Positions 7,615 through 13,547 of a DNA stretch of 34,552 nt are shown here, one piece after another (the first letter of the stretch is position 1; each line of letters starts with the position of its first letter). A program made the translations under genes and the position numbers. Below the pieces are notes generated by a model. That model did not search any database. It was not told the DNA's origin and worked only from the letters and a program-made list of their open reading frames with translations. The stretch is taken from positions 1-34,552 of IMG/VR virus record IMGVR_UViG_3300050821_005410; one strand, given 5' to 3'. This DNA comes from a virus.

Positions 7615-7824
7615 TTATTTTTCATCTAATTGTTTAGTTAAATGAATAGGAACATATGACAAATAATCCGTTTTACCGTAGTTTTCCATTGTTTGAGGCG
7701 CAAGATTACGTAACGCACCCGCTTTGGCGAAAGCCTCCATGGTAACACGCTTACCTCGCACAACTCCGGGAGCTGGGTCATTGTAGCCTCGTGTTGGTTT
7801 CTGAGATACATATTTTCCGCTCAT
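7615..7824 (-). CDS. Small packaging-operon protein, unknown
   Basis: The 69-residue product has a Gly/Pro/Arg-rich N-terminus (KPTRGYNDPAPGVVRGKRVTM) and a helical middle. The ATG at 7824 has a strong GAGGAG site five bases upstream. No family is recognised. It sits between the terminase subunits with many small genes. Confidence 0.65.
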   Translation of the reverse strand: MSGKYVSQKPTRGYNDPAPGVVRGKRVTMEAFAKAGALRNLAPQTMENYGKTDYLSYVPIHLTKQLDEK

Positions 7825-7833
7825 AATTGCTCC

Positions 7834-7908
7834 TCAATATTTGCAGTCTTTCTTCTTCATTTTGTCTTTAAGTACTTTGTTACCCATCATCTTTTTATCT
7901 TCTTTCAT
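7834..7908 (-). CDS. Lys/Met-rich micropeptide, 24 aa (tentative)
   Basis: An ATG at 7908 opens 24 codons, about half of them Lys or Met, and fills the gap between the small terminase stop and the gene at 7824. The ribosome site is weak (AAAGA). Similar Lys-rich tiny proteins surround it, but chance cannot be excluded. Confidence 0.35.
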   Translation of the reverse strand: MKEDKKMMGNKVLKDKMKKKDCKY

Positions 7909-7918
7909 GTCTTTCTTT

Positions 7919-8350
7919 TCAGACTTTTTGATCAACTTCTTGACTTCTTTCTTTGCTACCATTCCCTTCATGACTTTCCCCGTCTTCTAGTTTTACCAAT
8001 CGCTGATTCATATCAATGAGTTGTGCTTGTGAGCTAAAGTGTTTATAGTGACGTCTTTCAAGCTTCCATGCAGCCGCTGTCCATTGGCCATCATCCATCG
8101 CTTTATCAATTTTATCAAGCCACATAAGGGCCGTTATACCCTCTGCTTCTTTTAAGTCTTTGAAAAATTCGATATAGGCTTCTTCTTTATTTATCTCTGC
8201 TTTATCACGCCAATTGTATAAGGTAGTGATATCTATACGTGCATAATTACAAGCCAACTCGTATGGCGCACCCTTACGAATAGCCATTAAAAGCTTATCT
8301 TTTGTTTCTTGAGTAAATTTAGTAGGTCTTCCTATGTGTCTCGGTTCCAC
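7919..8350 (-). CDS. Terminase small subunit
   Basis: This 143-residue protein starts with GTG at 8350, four to five bases after AAAGGA. Residues about 5-55 form a helix-turn-helix: GRPTKF, then an ACNYARI-x-x-x-TLYNWRDKA unit typical of small terminases, which bind the packaging site. A charged helical middle should form the oligomer ring, and the tail is acidic and polar. It is the first gene of the long leftward packaging and structural cluster, directly downstream of a candidate promoter. In many phages the pac site lies within or near this gene. Confidence 0.8.
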   Translation of the reverse strand: MEPRHIGRPTKFTQETKDKLLMAIRKGAPYELACNYARIDITTLYNWRDKAEINKEEAYIEFFKDLKEAEGITALMWLDKIDKAMDDGQWTAAAWKLERRHYKHFSSQAQLIDMNQRLVKLEDGESHEGNGSKERSQEVDQKV

Positions 8351-8387
8351 ACTAATCCTTTAGTGATATTTTTAAACTAATAATAAC

Positions 8388-8415
8388 ATAATAAAACAAA
8401 AATAAAAATAAACAA
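8388..8415 (-). promoter_or_regulatory. Candidate leftward promoter for packaging operon
   Basis: On the minus strand TTGTTT (8415-8410) and TATTAT (8393-8388) are separated by 16 bases, upstream of the small terminase gene. The whole 8351-8503 gap is very AT-rich, so chance matches are easy. Position at the head of the late cluster makes it plausible. Confidence 0.4.
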
Positions 8416-8444
8416 GAATAATATAAAATAATACAAAATAATTG

Positions 8445-8473
8445 TTGATATTAAAATATTTATGTAGTATATT
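8445..8473 (+). promoter_or_regulatory. Near-consensus sigma70-type promoter
   Basis: TTGATA (8445-8450), a 17-base spacer and TATATT (8468-8473) lie 31 bases upstream of the ATG at 8504, which has AGAGG. This is one of the best promoter matches in the window. It would drive the two small rightward genes at 8504 and 8695, divergent from the packaging operon. Confidence 0.6.
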
Positions 8474-8503
8474 GTATTTTCACAAACAAAAGAGGTAATA
8501 AAA

Positions 8504-8674
8504 ATGAAAACTATAGATTGGGAAGGCAAGGGAAATATAACTAAAGAAATTTATCAATTTGTAATTGAAAAAATAGAATACTGGAAAGATGAGATAGAAA
8601 AAAGTGGAAAAAATGATATAAAAACTGGAATAGTTTTAGCATTAGAACAATTAAAAGATTTTATAGAATATTAA
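8504..8674 (+). CDS. Small acidic helical protein, 56 aa
   Basis: The ATG at 8504 follows AGAGG with good spacing and a strong promoter. The 56 residues are rich in Lys, Glu and Ile and form a predicted two-helix unit ending ALEQLKDFIEY. No family is recognised. It is the first of two rightward genes between the packaging and replication operons, likely expressed early. Confidence 0.72.
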   Translation: MKTIDWEGKGNITKEIYQFVIEKIEYWKDEIEKSGKNDIKTGIVLALEQLKDFIEY

Positions 8675-8694
8675 AAACATAATTGGAGATGAGC

Positions 8695-8871
8695 ATGTAC
8701 GTATACATACAGACAGAAAAAAGCCCTGATTTATGGACGGTTGGTTTTTATAAGGTAGACGGGGAATTTTTCCCAGAAAGTGATCATAGCGACAAAGAGG
8801 AAGCAGCCAAAAGGGTTGCTTTGATGAACGGACAAAAGTTAGTTAGTTACGATCCAGAGTTGGAGAAATAA
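8695..8871 (+). CDS. Small conserved phage protein, unknown
   Basis: The start chosen is the ATG at 8695, six bases after GGAG; longer frames from upstream starts would contain that site. The 58 residues (MYVYIQTEKSPDLWTVGFY, then ESDHSDKEEAAKRVALMNG) resemble a small beta-alpha protein seen in many phages and prophages, of unknown function. It ends three bases before the convergent endolysin gene. Confidence 0.7.
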   Translation: MYVYIQTEKSPDLWTVGFYKVDGEFFPESDHSDKEEAAKRVALMNGQKLVSYDPELEK

Positions 8872-8873
8872 TA

Positions 8874-9287
8874 TTACCCAATAAGCTCAAAATGAACTAA
8901 ATCTTCAAGCATATGGGATGTGTTTAATAACCCTAAACCATCCCAAGATCCACCCCATCGCACAGAATGGCTCATTTTCCCATCGTCACGCAACTTTTGA
9001 GCTATACCCATTACATACCCACCGAACCACAAAGATAGTTGCTCTGTGACAAGATTTAGTGGGTAGGGCGAGACATCTACAGCCATTGCAGGCTGCTTAT
9101 TGTGACAACTATCGGGATAATGTAATTTGCTATGGCCTGCATTAAACGCAATTTCCTGATTTACTTGATTTCTATAGCCTTCAAGAATGGTGCAATCGTA
9201 ATACTTAATCACTTCGTAAAACAGGGCCTGTAGGTCGGGGTGGCATGTAGAAAGTTTAGAAAAAGATTCTTGACTAAATTTAGGCAC
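8874..9287 (-). CDS. M15-family endolysin (L-Ala-D-Glu peptidase type)
   Basis: A GTG at 9287 is the preferred start because AAGGA lies seven bases upstream; a TTG two codons earlier is too close to that site. The 137 residues have the M15 peptidase layout of T5-type endolysins: a helical start, a His at about 56, the AMAVDVSP metal-binding Asp at 71, RWGGSWD before residue 120, and a C-terminal HFEL whose His (about 132) is the third zinc ligand. It would cut the peptide of peptidoglycan. No signal peptide is seen, so a holin is needed, yet none lies beside it. It is the last gene of the replication operon, not part of a late lysis cassette. Confidence 0.85.
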   Translation of the reverse strand: MPKFSQESFSKLSTCHPDLQALFYEVIKYYDCTILEGYRNQVNQEIAFNAGHSKLHYPDSCHNKQPAMAVDVSPYPLNLVTEQLSLWFGGYVMGIAQKLRDDGKMSHSVRWGGSWDGLGLLNTSHMLEDLVHFELIG

Positions 9288-9310
9288 GCTCAATTCCTTT
9301 GAAAGTTAAA

Positions 9311-9326
9311 CCGCTCCGAGGAGCGG
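9311..9326 (-). terminator. GC-rich hairpin between nuclease and endolysin
   Basis: CCGCTC (9311-9316) and GAGCGG (9321-9326) form a 6-bp GC stem around a 4-base loop. On the minus strand TTTAACTTTC follows. It may partly terminate or protect the transcript upstream of the endolysin, whose AAGGA site comes next. Confidence 0.35.
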
Positions 9327-9348
9327 AAAGGAGGAGATAAAAATGAAA

Positions 9349-9735
9349 CTAGGTAAGTAAATAGCCTTCGATTATTCGTTTACCTTCTTCCCAACCGTAG
9401 CAGGTTTTTGCATCAAAACCAACTTTTTTCACAATTTTTTGAAACAATTCTTGTTCAATCCATGTACTTGTCGAACGTTCAGACTTAGTGTAACTCTTGT
9501 TGCGCTTAACTTCCAAAAAAAGTCCATGGTGTGATTTTGTTGGGTAATATATAAACAAGTCACTAACTCCAGGGCGTAGACCCAACAGCTTATCATTCCA
9601 GCCCTGCTCAGGAGTTTTCTTGCCCTCATTTTTTATTCGTAAAAAGTAATCACGAACAATTGGGTGGTAGCTTAGCCATTTCACAAGAGCGCGTTGCTCC
9701 TGATTCTCGCTGGGTATTAACTTCTTGGTTGTCAT
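9349..9735 (-). CDS. VRR-NUC domain nuclease
   Basis: The 128-residue product spans one VRR-NUC domain of the PD-(D/E)XK superfamily. A Glu/Gln-rich first helix leads to GLRPGVSDLF (catalytic Asp at 59), then GLFLEVKR (Glu 75 and Lys 77, the E-x-K pair), and a conserved helix around WIEQELF. Family members act on branched DNA. In phages they lie in replication operons, as here, downstream of O- and P-like genes, and probably resolve replication or recombination intermediates. The frame overlaps the end of a small upstream gene. Confidence 0.88.
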   Translation of the reverse strand: MTTKKLIPSENQEQRALVKWLSYHPIVRDYFLRIKNEGKKTPEQGWNDKLLGLRPGVSDLFIYYPTKSHHGLFLEVKRNKSYTKSERSTSTWIEQELFQKIVKKVGFDAKTCYGWEEGKRIIEGYLLT

Positions 9736-9826
9736 CCTTGACTTCCTTGGTGTTATAAAGCTGTTTTAGTAATTCTAAGGCTTCTTTTCTATCTGCTAGA
9801 CTAACTGTTTTTTTATTATTGTTCAT
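9650..9826 (-). CDS. Small protein overlapping VRR-NUC gene (tentative)
   Basis: The ATG at 9826 has AAGG seven bases upstream and opens 58 codons. The first 30 residues are charged and helical (SLADRKEALELLKQLY). The last 86 bases overlap the nuclease gene in another frame. The non-overlapping part fills an otherwise empty gap in a tight operon, which favours it. The long overlap and lack of a known family count against it. Confidence 0.45.
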   Translation of the reverse strand: MNNNKKTVSLADRKEALELLKQLYNTKEVKDDNQEVNTQRESGATRSCEMAKLPPNCS

Positions 9827-9840
9827 TATTAAACCTTTTT

Positions 9841-10044
9841 CTATGTAATCAAGTAAGGCAATTGATTGTACATTTCCTCATAACAAGCAATGGCTTCTTC
9901 AATCTTTTCATCCGGATATAATTGTAGCACTTCTTTGCAATGTTGACGTAACCAGCTTATATCATCCCCTCCTTGGGCATCTGATATTTTTTTAATAAGG
10001 ATGCACAGATAATTCTTTCGTGCTAGCCAGAGCGCTTTATTCAT
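9841..10044 (-). CDS. Small protein of replication operon, unknown
   Basis: The 67-residue product has a basic N-terminus (MNKALWLARKNY) and a long helical remainder (DEKIEEAIACYEEMY). Its ATG overlaps the stop of the P-like gene as TGATG, so it is probably translationally coupled. No family is recognised. It may be a replication accessory. Confidence 0.62.
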   Translation of the reverse strand: MNKALWLARKNYLCILIKKISDAQGGDDISWLRQHCKEVLQLYPDEKIEEAIACYEEMYNQLPYLIT

Positions 10045-10949
10045 CAGTCTTTAACCCAAGCTTTGTATACGGGTTTAGGTCCACTTTTCTTATAAGAGGA
10101 TTTCCCAGATGCAAAGCTTTCACGTTCATTAGGCGGTATGTAGCCTGCTTTTCTTAAATAATCTGCCTGGTCTCTCATGTTTAAGAACTTATTACGCGCT
10201 AGAACATACGAAGGTGGTAAAGTCATAGTTTCTGTTTCTGGAACTCCCATGAGATAGGTTTTGTATTCTTCAAAAATTGTTTGATCAAACTCTCTATGAC
10301 GTGGATTAACTTTATTAGCATCATAGTGTTTGTAGGTCTTTCCTCCACCAGCAATCTTTTTACTTTGTAGTATTTCCTGACATTTATTCATGCATTCACG
10401 GAATGCTTTGCTTTCTTCCTTGCTAGGAATTTTAGAAGGAGAAGGAAGTTCTTTTGGTTTGGAATTATAAACTTCTAGTTCAGCCCATGATTTTTGGGGC
10501 TCTACATGAAATTCTGAACGTGCAGCTGTGTAATGTTCTTTGACCTTTCTTTCTATCTCTTCAGATTTTCCGTTGTTTAGAGTCCAGCTTCCTATTTTGT
10601 CATAAACCATTTTTACAATAGGATGGCTAAAATCACGTGCTACCATCATGCGAATAACATCATGTGAGTCGGGTACACCTGCCTCAGTCATGCATAATTG
10701 CACTAATTCAGGTAGTGACGGTGGCGCTTTGGTAAATTCTGATAAAGATTTATTAACCGCTGCACGAACCTGTTCTAGAGAGAATTTACTTAACTCTTCC
10801 AGCCAATCTTCCATAGCCCATTGCCATTCCTGGTCGTTGCTTGCCCTACATGTCCATAGTCCGCCATAACGACCTTTGTATCTAGCAAATAGTCTAGCTA
10901 TTAATTCCATATCAACGGAATGAGTCAATTGTATTACCGTGCTGGTCAT
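10044..10949 (-). CDS. Lambda P-like replication protein (helicase loader)
   Basis: The 301-residue product resembles phage replication P proteins. Its N-terminal region has FARYKGRYGGLWT, a Trp-rich helix (EWQWAMEDW), EQVRAAVNKSL and a PPSLPELVQLC motif like the pattern near the start of lambda P. The middle is polar and the C-terminus basic. P proteins bring host DnaB helicase to the O-bound origin. It overlaps the 3' end of the O-like gene by 38 bases, and its ATG has AGGAG six bases upstream. The O-P pairing strengthens the call. It is longer than lambda P (233 residues). Confidence 0.72.
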   Translation of the reverse strand: MTSTVIQLTHSVDMELIARLFARYKGRYGGLWTCRASNDQEWQWAMEDWLEELSKFSLEQVRAAVNKSLSEFTKAPPSLPELVQLCMTEAGVPDSHDVIRMMVARDFSHPIVKMVYDKIGSWTLNNGKSEEIERKVKEHYTAARSEFHVEPQKSWAELEVYNSKPKELPSPSKIPSKEESKAFRECMNKCQEILQSKKIAGGGKTYKHYDANKVNPRHREFDQTIFEEYKTYLMGVPETETMTLPPSYVLARNKFLNMRDQADYLRKAGYIPPNERESFASGKSSYKKSGPKPVYKAWVKD

Positions 10950-11772
10950 ACGTTACTCCTGATTTACTTAAATACTTATTGATTACACGGGATAGAGAAT
11001 CACCTCCATTGGGTTTTTTATTTTGCACAAATGCCTCTTTAGGGGTTATTTCATCATTCCATAGCTCATTTTGCAGATAAGTAGAAGGGTGAGGAATATA
11101 TTGACAATTTTGCCATTGACTATCATTTTCTAATCTATTCTTAACATCATCACAAATTAACAATTCAATCTTGTATAGCTTTTTCCTATCCCATATTCGC
11201 TTTGCTCTTATTTTGTTTTTCTTTACTGGGTTTATTTTCCAATAATTTTCAAAAGAATCATCATTGGCGTGCTGGCGTGCAACGTCAGTTGCACATATGT
11301 CTTTAGTATTATGTTTATTTATGTCTTTAGTATTATCAGTATTACGTAGTCCCTCGTTTCCGTTCGTGTGCACTTCCGCTAGTGTGGGTTTCTGTACGTG
11401 CGGTGCAGATTCAAGCCACGCTTGAGTTTTATCGAATTTCTTGCCGTTTAATATGCGAATTTGCACATGTTGGTATTGCCCTTTCGCACACTTGTTTTGC
11501 ACGTACTCGATTAAATTTGCACGACGTAAATAGGAGAATATTTTTTTTATCTTTGCGTCACCAAAACCATAAACATTTCTTATGTTTTGTTTAATTGTTT
11601 TCCAATTGGGTGTTTTTGAGTAGAGATAACACCATACTAAGAAAGCATCACCGTCCTTAATATTGTTTATCACATTGTTGTTTATTTGGGTAAAACCAGT
11701 GCATTCTCTGGTTGTTGGTGAATCATCTGAAAGATTATCTAATCCTAGACTGTTGTCATTCGGTTCGCTCAT
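10912..11772 (-). CDS. Lambda O-like replication initiator
   Basis: The start is the ATG at 11772 (MSEPNDN), ten bases after GAGG; a TTG ten codons upstream has no site. The product is 286 residues. Residues about 28-110 are a predicted winged-helix DNA-binding domain (GFTQINNNVINNI, then KIKKIFSYLRRANLIEY). A low-complexity linker (about 130-165) coincides with DNA repeats that look like an origin. The C-terminal part, FENYWKINPVKKNKIRAKR through YIPHPSTYLQNELWNDE, matches the tail of many phage O/replisome-organizer proteins. It should bind the origin within its own gene and recruit the P-like loader. Confidence 0.82.
   Translation of the reverse strand: MSEPNDNSLGLDNLSDDSPTTRECTGFTQINNNVINNIKDGDAFLVWCYLYSKTPNWKTIKQNIRNVYGFGDAKIKKIFSYLRRANLIEYVQNKCAKGQYQHVQIRILNGKKFDKTQAWLESAPHVQKPTLAEVHTNGNEGLRNTDNTKDINKHNTKDICATDVARQHANDDSFENYWKINPVKKNKIRAKRIWDRKKLYKIELLICDDVKNRLENDSQWQNCQYIPHPSTYLQNELWNDEITPKEAFVQNKKPNGGDSLSRVINKYLSKSGVTYDQHGNTIDSFR
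11264..11345. other. Candidate replication origin inside the O-like gene
   Basis: The linker-coding part of the O-like gene holds stacked repeats: GGCGTGC twice (11266-11272, 11274-11280), a perfect 7-bp inverted repeat (11277-11283 with 11288-11294), and a 16-base direct repeat ATGTCTTTAGTATTAT (11297-11312 and 11321-11336). The repeats give NTKDI twice in the protein. Lambda and P22 also carry their origins inside the O-type gene. Assignment is by analogy. Confidence 0.5.
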
Positions 11773-11802
11773 GCTATAATTACCTCTGTTGTATGGACGC
11801 AA

Positions 11803-11940
11803 TGAGCCGTGATTGCCAATCTCTGGTGTCCGGTTGTTCTAAAAGCACGATTGGTTTATCTTGGCGGATTGCACAATCATGCGCTGTATATAAAATGTTC
11901 CAGCAGCTCGGAACAGTGAAGTAACCTAGCTGCTACCCCA
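11803..11940 (-). ncRNA. Candidate C4/P4-CI-type antisense RNA leader
   Basis: This untranslated stretch upstream of the O-like gene is clearly more GC-rich than its surroundings. It carries competing inverted repeats: AGCAGCT/AGCTGCT (11902-11908, 11928-11934), GTTCC/GGAAC (11897-11914), and repeated GATTG/CAATC units (11811-11821, 11867-11878, plus GATTGG at 11849-11854). A start-less minus-strand frame contains NILYTAHDCAIRQ and DTRDWQSRL, resembling Ash/Icd-like reading frames that overlay P4 CI and P1 c4 RNAs. The placement (promoter, leader, replication genes) matches P4. This is inference; a covariance search for the C4 RNA family is the deciding test. Confidence 0.5.
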
Positions 11941-11947
11941 TCTTATC

Positions 11948-11976
11948 ATTATACCTCAAACTTTTAACCATCCGAA
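11948..11976 (-). promoter_or_regulatory. Candidate leftward early promoter
   Basis: On the minus strand a perfect TATAAT (11953-11948) lies 17 bases after TTCGGA (11976-11971), a poor -35 match. It would start transcription near 11940, just before the structured leader and the O-like gene. No other good candidate drives the replication operon. A weak -35 box suggests activation or regulation. Confidence 0.45.
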
Positions 11977-12045
11977 TCATAATATAAAAATTATGAAATA
12001 ATAAGCCCTAATTCACTATTAATGTATTTATTTTTCAATAATAGC

Positions 12046-12074
12046 TTGTTTTTATAAAAAAATAGTGATACATT
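12046..12074 (+). promoter_or_regulatory. Candidate rightward promoter for Arc-like gene
   Basis: TTGTTT (12046-12051), a 17-base spacer and TACATT (12069-12074) lie 40 bases upstream of the ATG at 12114. The region between the two divergent promoters (11955-12110) is very AT-rich and contains no gene. Operators for the Arc-like protein would be expected here. Confidence 0.42.
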
Positions 12075-12113
12075 TGTGTTTATTAGATTTTTATATACTT
12101 CAATGAGGAATAC

Positions 12114-12311
12114 ATGAACAATAATAAAGATAAAAATAGTAAAGATAAAGCATTTCATTTAATAATGCCAAGGGAAACCTGGCTCTTAATTAAGAAGGCA
12201 GCCGTAGTTAATGATTGTTCTATGGGGGATGTGGTGGTGCATTGCGTAGAAAAGCATCGCAAGAAATTAACTGATAATTTTAACGATATTGGAGATATAG
12301 AGCTTTCATAA
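12114..12311 (+). CDS. Arc-like ribbon-helix-helix DNA-binding protein
   Basis: The 65 residues consist of a Lys/Asn-rich arm and a ribbon-helix-helix core. AFHLIMPRETWLLIKKAA lines up with the Arc repressor pattern F-x-L-x-x-PRE-x-x-x-L-x-x-K-x-A, followed by N-x-x-S-M and an amphipathic helix ending RKKL. Arc-type dimers insert the beta ribbon into the major groove. It is the first rightward gene, divergent from the replication operon and its candidate antisense RNA, so a role in the early switch is likely. The ATG has GAGG five bases upstream. Which promoter it controls is unknown. Confidence 0.7.
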   Translation: MNNNKDKNSKDKAFHLIMPRETWLLIKKAAVVNDCSMGDVVVHCVEKHRKKLTDNFNDIGDIELS

Positions 12312-12329
12312 AGGACTATGAAAATAGTG

Positions 12330-12361
12330 CTGAGGCCTAAGGGTGCAACCTAAAGCCTCGG
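12330..12361 (+). other. Hairpin in leader of the 12393 gene
   Basis: CTGAGGC (12330-12336) pairs with GCCTCGG (12355-12361) over 7 bp, with one G-U pair and an 18-base loop. It sits between the Arc-like gene and the next gene, whose AAGG site is at 12381. With no U-run it is more likely a processing or protective stem than a terminator. Confidence 0.35.
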
Positions 12362-12392
12362 TGTTCAAAACAATACTATAAGGTAAATTACT

Positions 12393-12914
12393 ATGAACGC
12401 ATTAAGTTTAGCGCATTCTAGCGCACAAAAGCAATCATCATGGAATGATGATCCCTTTGAACTTGGGAATAGATTTAAAAAGGATTTTAGAGTGAGCAAA
12501 GAGCAATTACTTGATAACTACGCCGAAGAATTAGTTGCAACCTATGCTAAATACGACGGTGAAAGTTACAATCTTTTATTTTCAAGCTTACCTGATGATG
12601 AACAATCCGAACTAGCAAGACTATACATGGACACAACCGACAGAGAAACAGGAGAATGTGTCCATGGTAATTGTATTGCTATAGATAACGCCTATACCTG
12701 TGCATTATTTGATATGTTACAAAATGATTGCCTTGAAACCCGTGAGAATTTTGCAATCATAACGCGTAAAAATATCATTCTTTATTACACACCTATCTTA
12801 CAAGAATTAATCAATACTGCTTGTGATTCTTACATGCATAATATCAATAACGAAAATGGTTATTATGCATCAAGAGACCTGGATTCTGGGGATATTGTCT
12901 GGGGTAAATTCTAA
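12393..12914 (+). CDS. Early-region protein, unknown
   Basis: This 173-residue acidic protein has a polar N-terminus, a helical middle (VSKEQLLDNYAEELVATYAKY) and a C-terminus with NGYYASRDLDSGDIVWGKF. No family is recognised. Three Cys residues in the middle (two in ECVHGNC) could bind metal. It is the largest gene at the start of the rightward operon and its TAATG stop couples it to the next gene. Early phage genes in this position often act on host functions, but nothing in the sequence shows which. Confidence 0.7.
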   Translation: MNALSLAHSSAQKQSSWNDDPFELGNRFKKDFRVSKEQLLDNYAEELVATYAKYDGESYNLLFSSLPDDEQSELARLYMDTTDRETGECVHGNCIAIDNAYTCALFDMLQNDCLETRENFAIITRKNIILYYTPILQELINTACDSYMHNINNENGYYASRDLDSGDIVWGKF

Positions 12915-13135
12915 TGATAGAAAAATACAGTTTATATGAATTTGAGATATTTGGCGGATATGCTCCTTTTCCAGGAGGTGATAGGGAATTTGTTTATAGG
13001 TATGAGATTTATAGCGAAGGGTGCCCTCCCTATGATGATGGAGTTATTGAATCTAGTGATTACTTTGAGAATGAGCAAGAGGCACGCCTTGCTGCAATAG
13101 ACCATATTGATAGATTAGAAAATGGAGAAAGTTAA
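12914..13135 (+). CDS. Small acidic protein, unknown
   Basis: The ATG overlaps the upstream stop (TAATG). The 73 residues are acidic and aromatic (GGYAPFPGGDREFVYRYEIYSEG) and end in a helix, ARLAAIDHIDRLENGES. The net negative charge and small size would suit a DNA mimic or an inhibitor of a host enzyme, but this is speculation. No family is recognised. Confidence 0.62.
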   Translation: MIEKYSLYEFEIFGGYAPFPGGDREFVYRYEIYSEGCPPYDDGVIESSDYFENEQEARLAAIDHIDRLENGES

Positions 13136-13136
13136 A

Positions 13137-13211
13137 ATGATAAAGGATTACATAACAGCAAAAGAAAGGCTTAGATTTAAGGTAAGACGATTATTCAAAT
13201 TCTTAAGATGA
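13137..13211 (+). CDS. Basic micropeptide, 24 aa (tentative)
   Basis: The ATG at 13137 lies nine bases after GGAG and directly follows the upstream gene. The 24 residues are strongly basic and amphipathic (RLRFKVRRLFKFLR). This could be a nucleic-acid- or membrane-binding peptide. Its location in a dense operon supports it; its length limits confidence. Confidence 0.42.
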   Translation: MIKDYITAKERLRFKVRRLFKFLR

Positions 13212-13221
13212 GGAGTTAAAT

Positions 13222-13395
13222 ATGCCTATATTAGTAGATTTTACAGGATATGAGTGCAATGGATGTGGGAGAACATCCGATGAAATGGCAATAAATGATG
13301 ATTGGAGTGACGATGATTTTGATAACAATTCACGTACAACAGTAGAGGGTAATTGGTATTGCCATATAGATTGTTTCAAAGATAGTAGGGGGTAA
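13222..13395 (+). CDS. Zinc-binding miniprotein, 57 aa
   Basis: An ATG at 13222, preceded by AGGAG, opens 57 codons. ECNGCG (12-15 Cys pair) and CHIDC (Cys 47 and 51) form a likely zinc site around an acidic middle (NDDWSDDDFDNNS). No family is recognised. It precedes a second Cys-rich miniprotein by one base after the stop. Confidence 0.62.
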   Translation: MPILVDFTGYECNGCGRTSDEMAINDDWSDDDFDNNSRTTVEGNWYCHIDCFKDSRG

Positions 13396-13396
13396 G

Positions 13397-13525
13397 ATGG
13401 AAATGCAATGTTGTTGTGAAAAGCATGAATGTGAAAATTATATAGACTATATGCATCATGATGATTGGTCCGCTCCAGAAGACTATTGTTGCGAAACATG
13501 TGCAGATACTTGCTATCCAGATTAA
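13397..13525 (+). CDS. Cys-rich acidic miniprotein, 42 aa
   Basis: This 42-residue frame starts with an ATG at 13397, just after GGGGG. Nine of its residues are Cys, in clusters MQCCCEKHEC and YCCETCADTC, with several His and acidic residues. It should bind metal or form a knotted fold. The adjacent gene at 13222 has a similar CxxC layout, so the two may act together. No family is recognised. Confidence 0.58.
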   Translation: MEMQCCCEKHECENYIDYMHHDDWSAPEDYCCETCADTCYPD

Positions 13526-13547
13526 TAAACTAAAGAGGTAATTAAAA

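Noticed and set aside
9343-9360. Strong AGGAGG site followed by a five-codon plus-strand frame
   Set aside because: It is antisense to the nuclease stop region; five codons cannot be supported as a gene and no promoter precedes it.
11712-11924. Plus-strand 70-aa frame (and its internal 43-aa form) over the O-gene leader
   Set aside because: It lies antisense to the O-like start and to the structured leader, lacks a ribosome site, and is better explained as a shadow of a conserved RNA region.
13203-13499. Minus-strand 98-aa frame over the Cys-rich miniproteins
   Set aside because: The plus-strand small frames have ribosome sites and Cys motifs; the minus frame has neither and opposes the operon.
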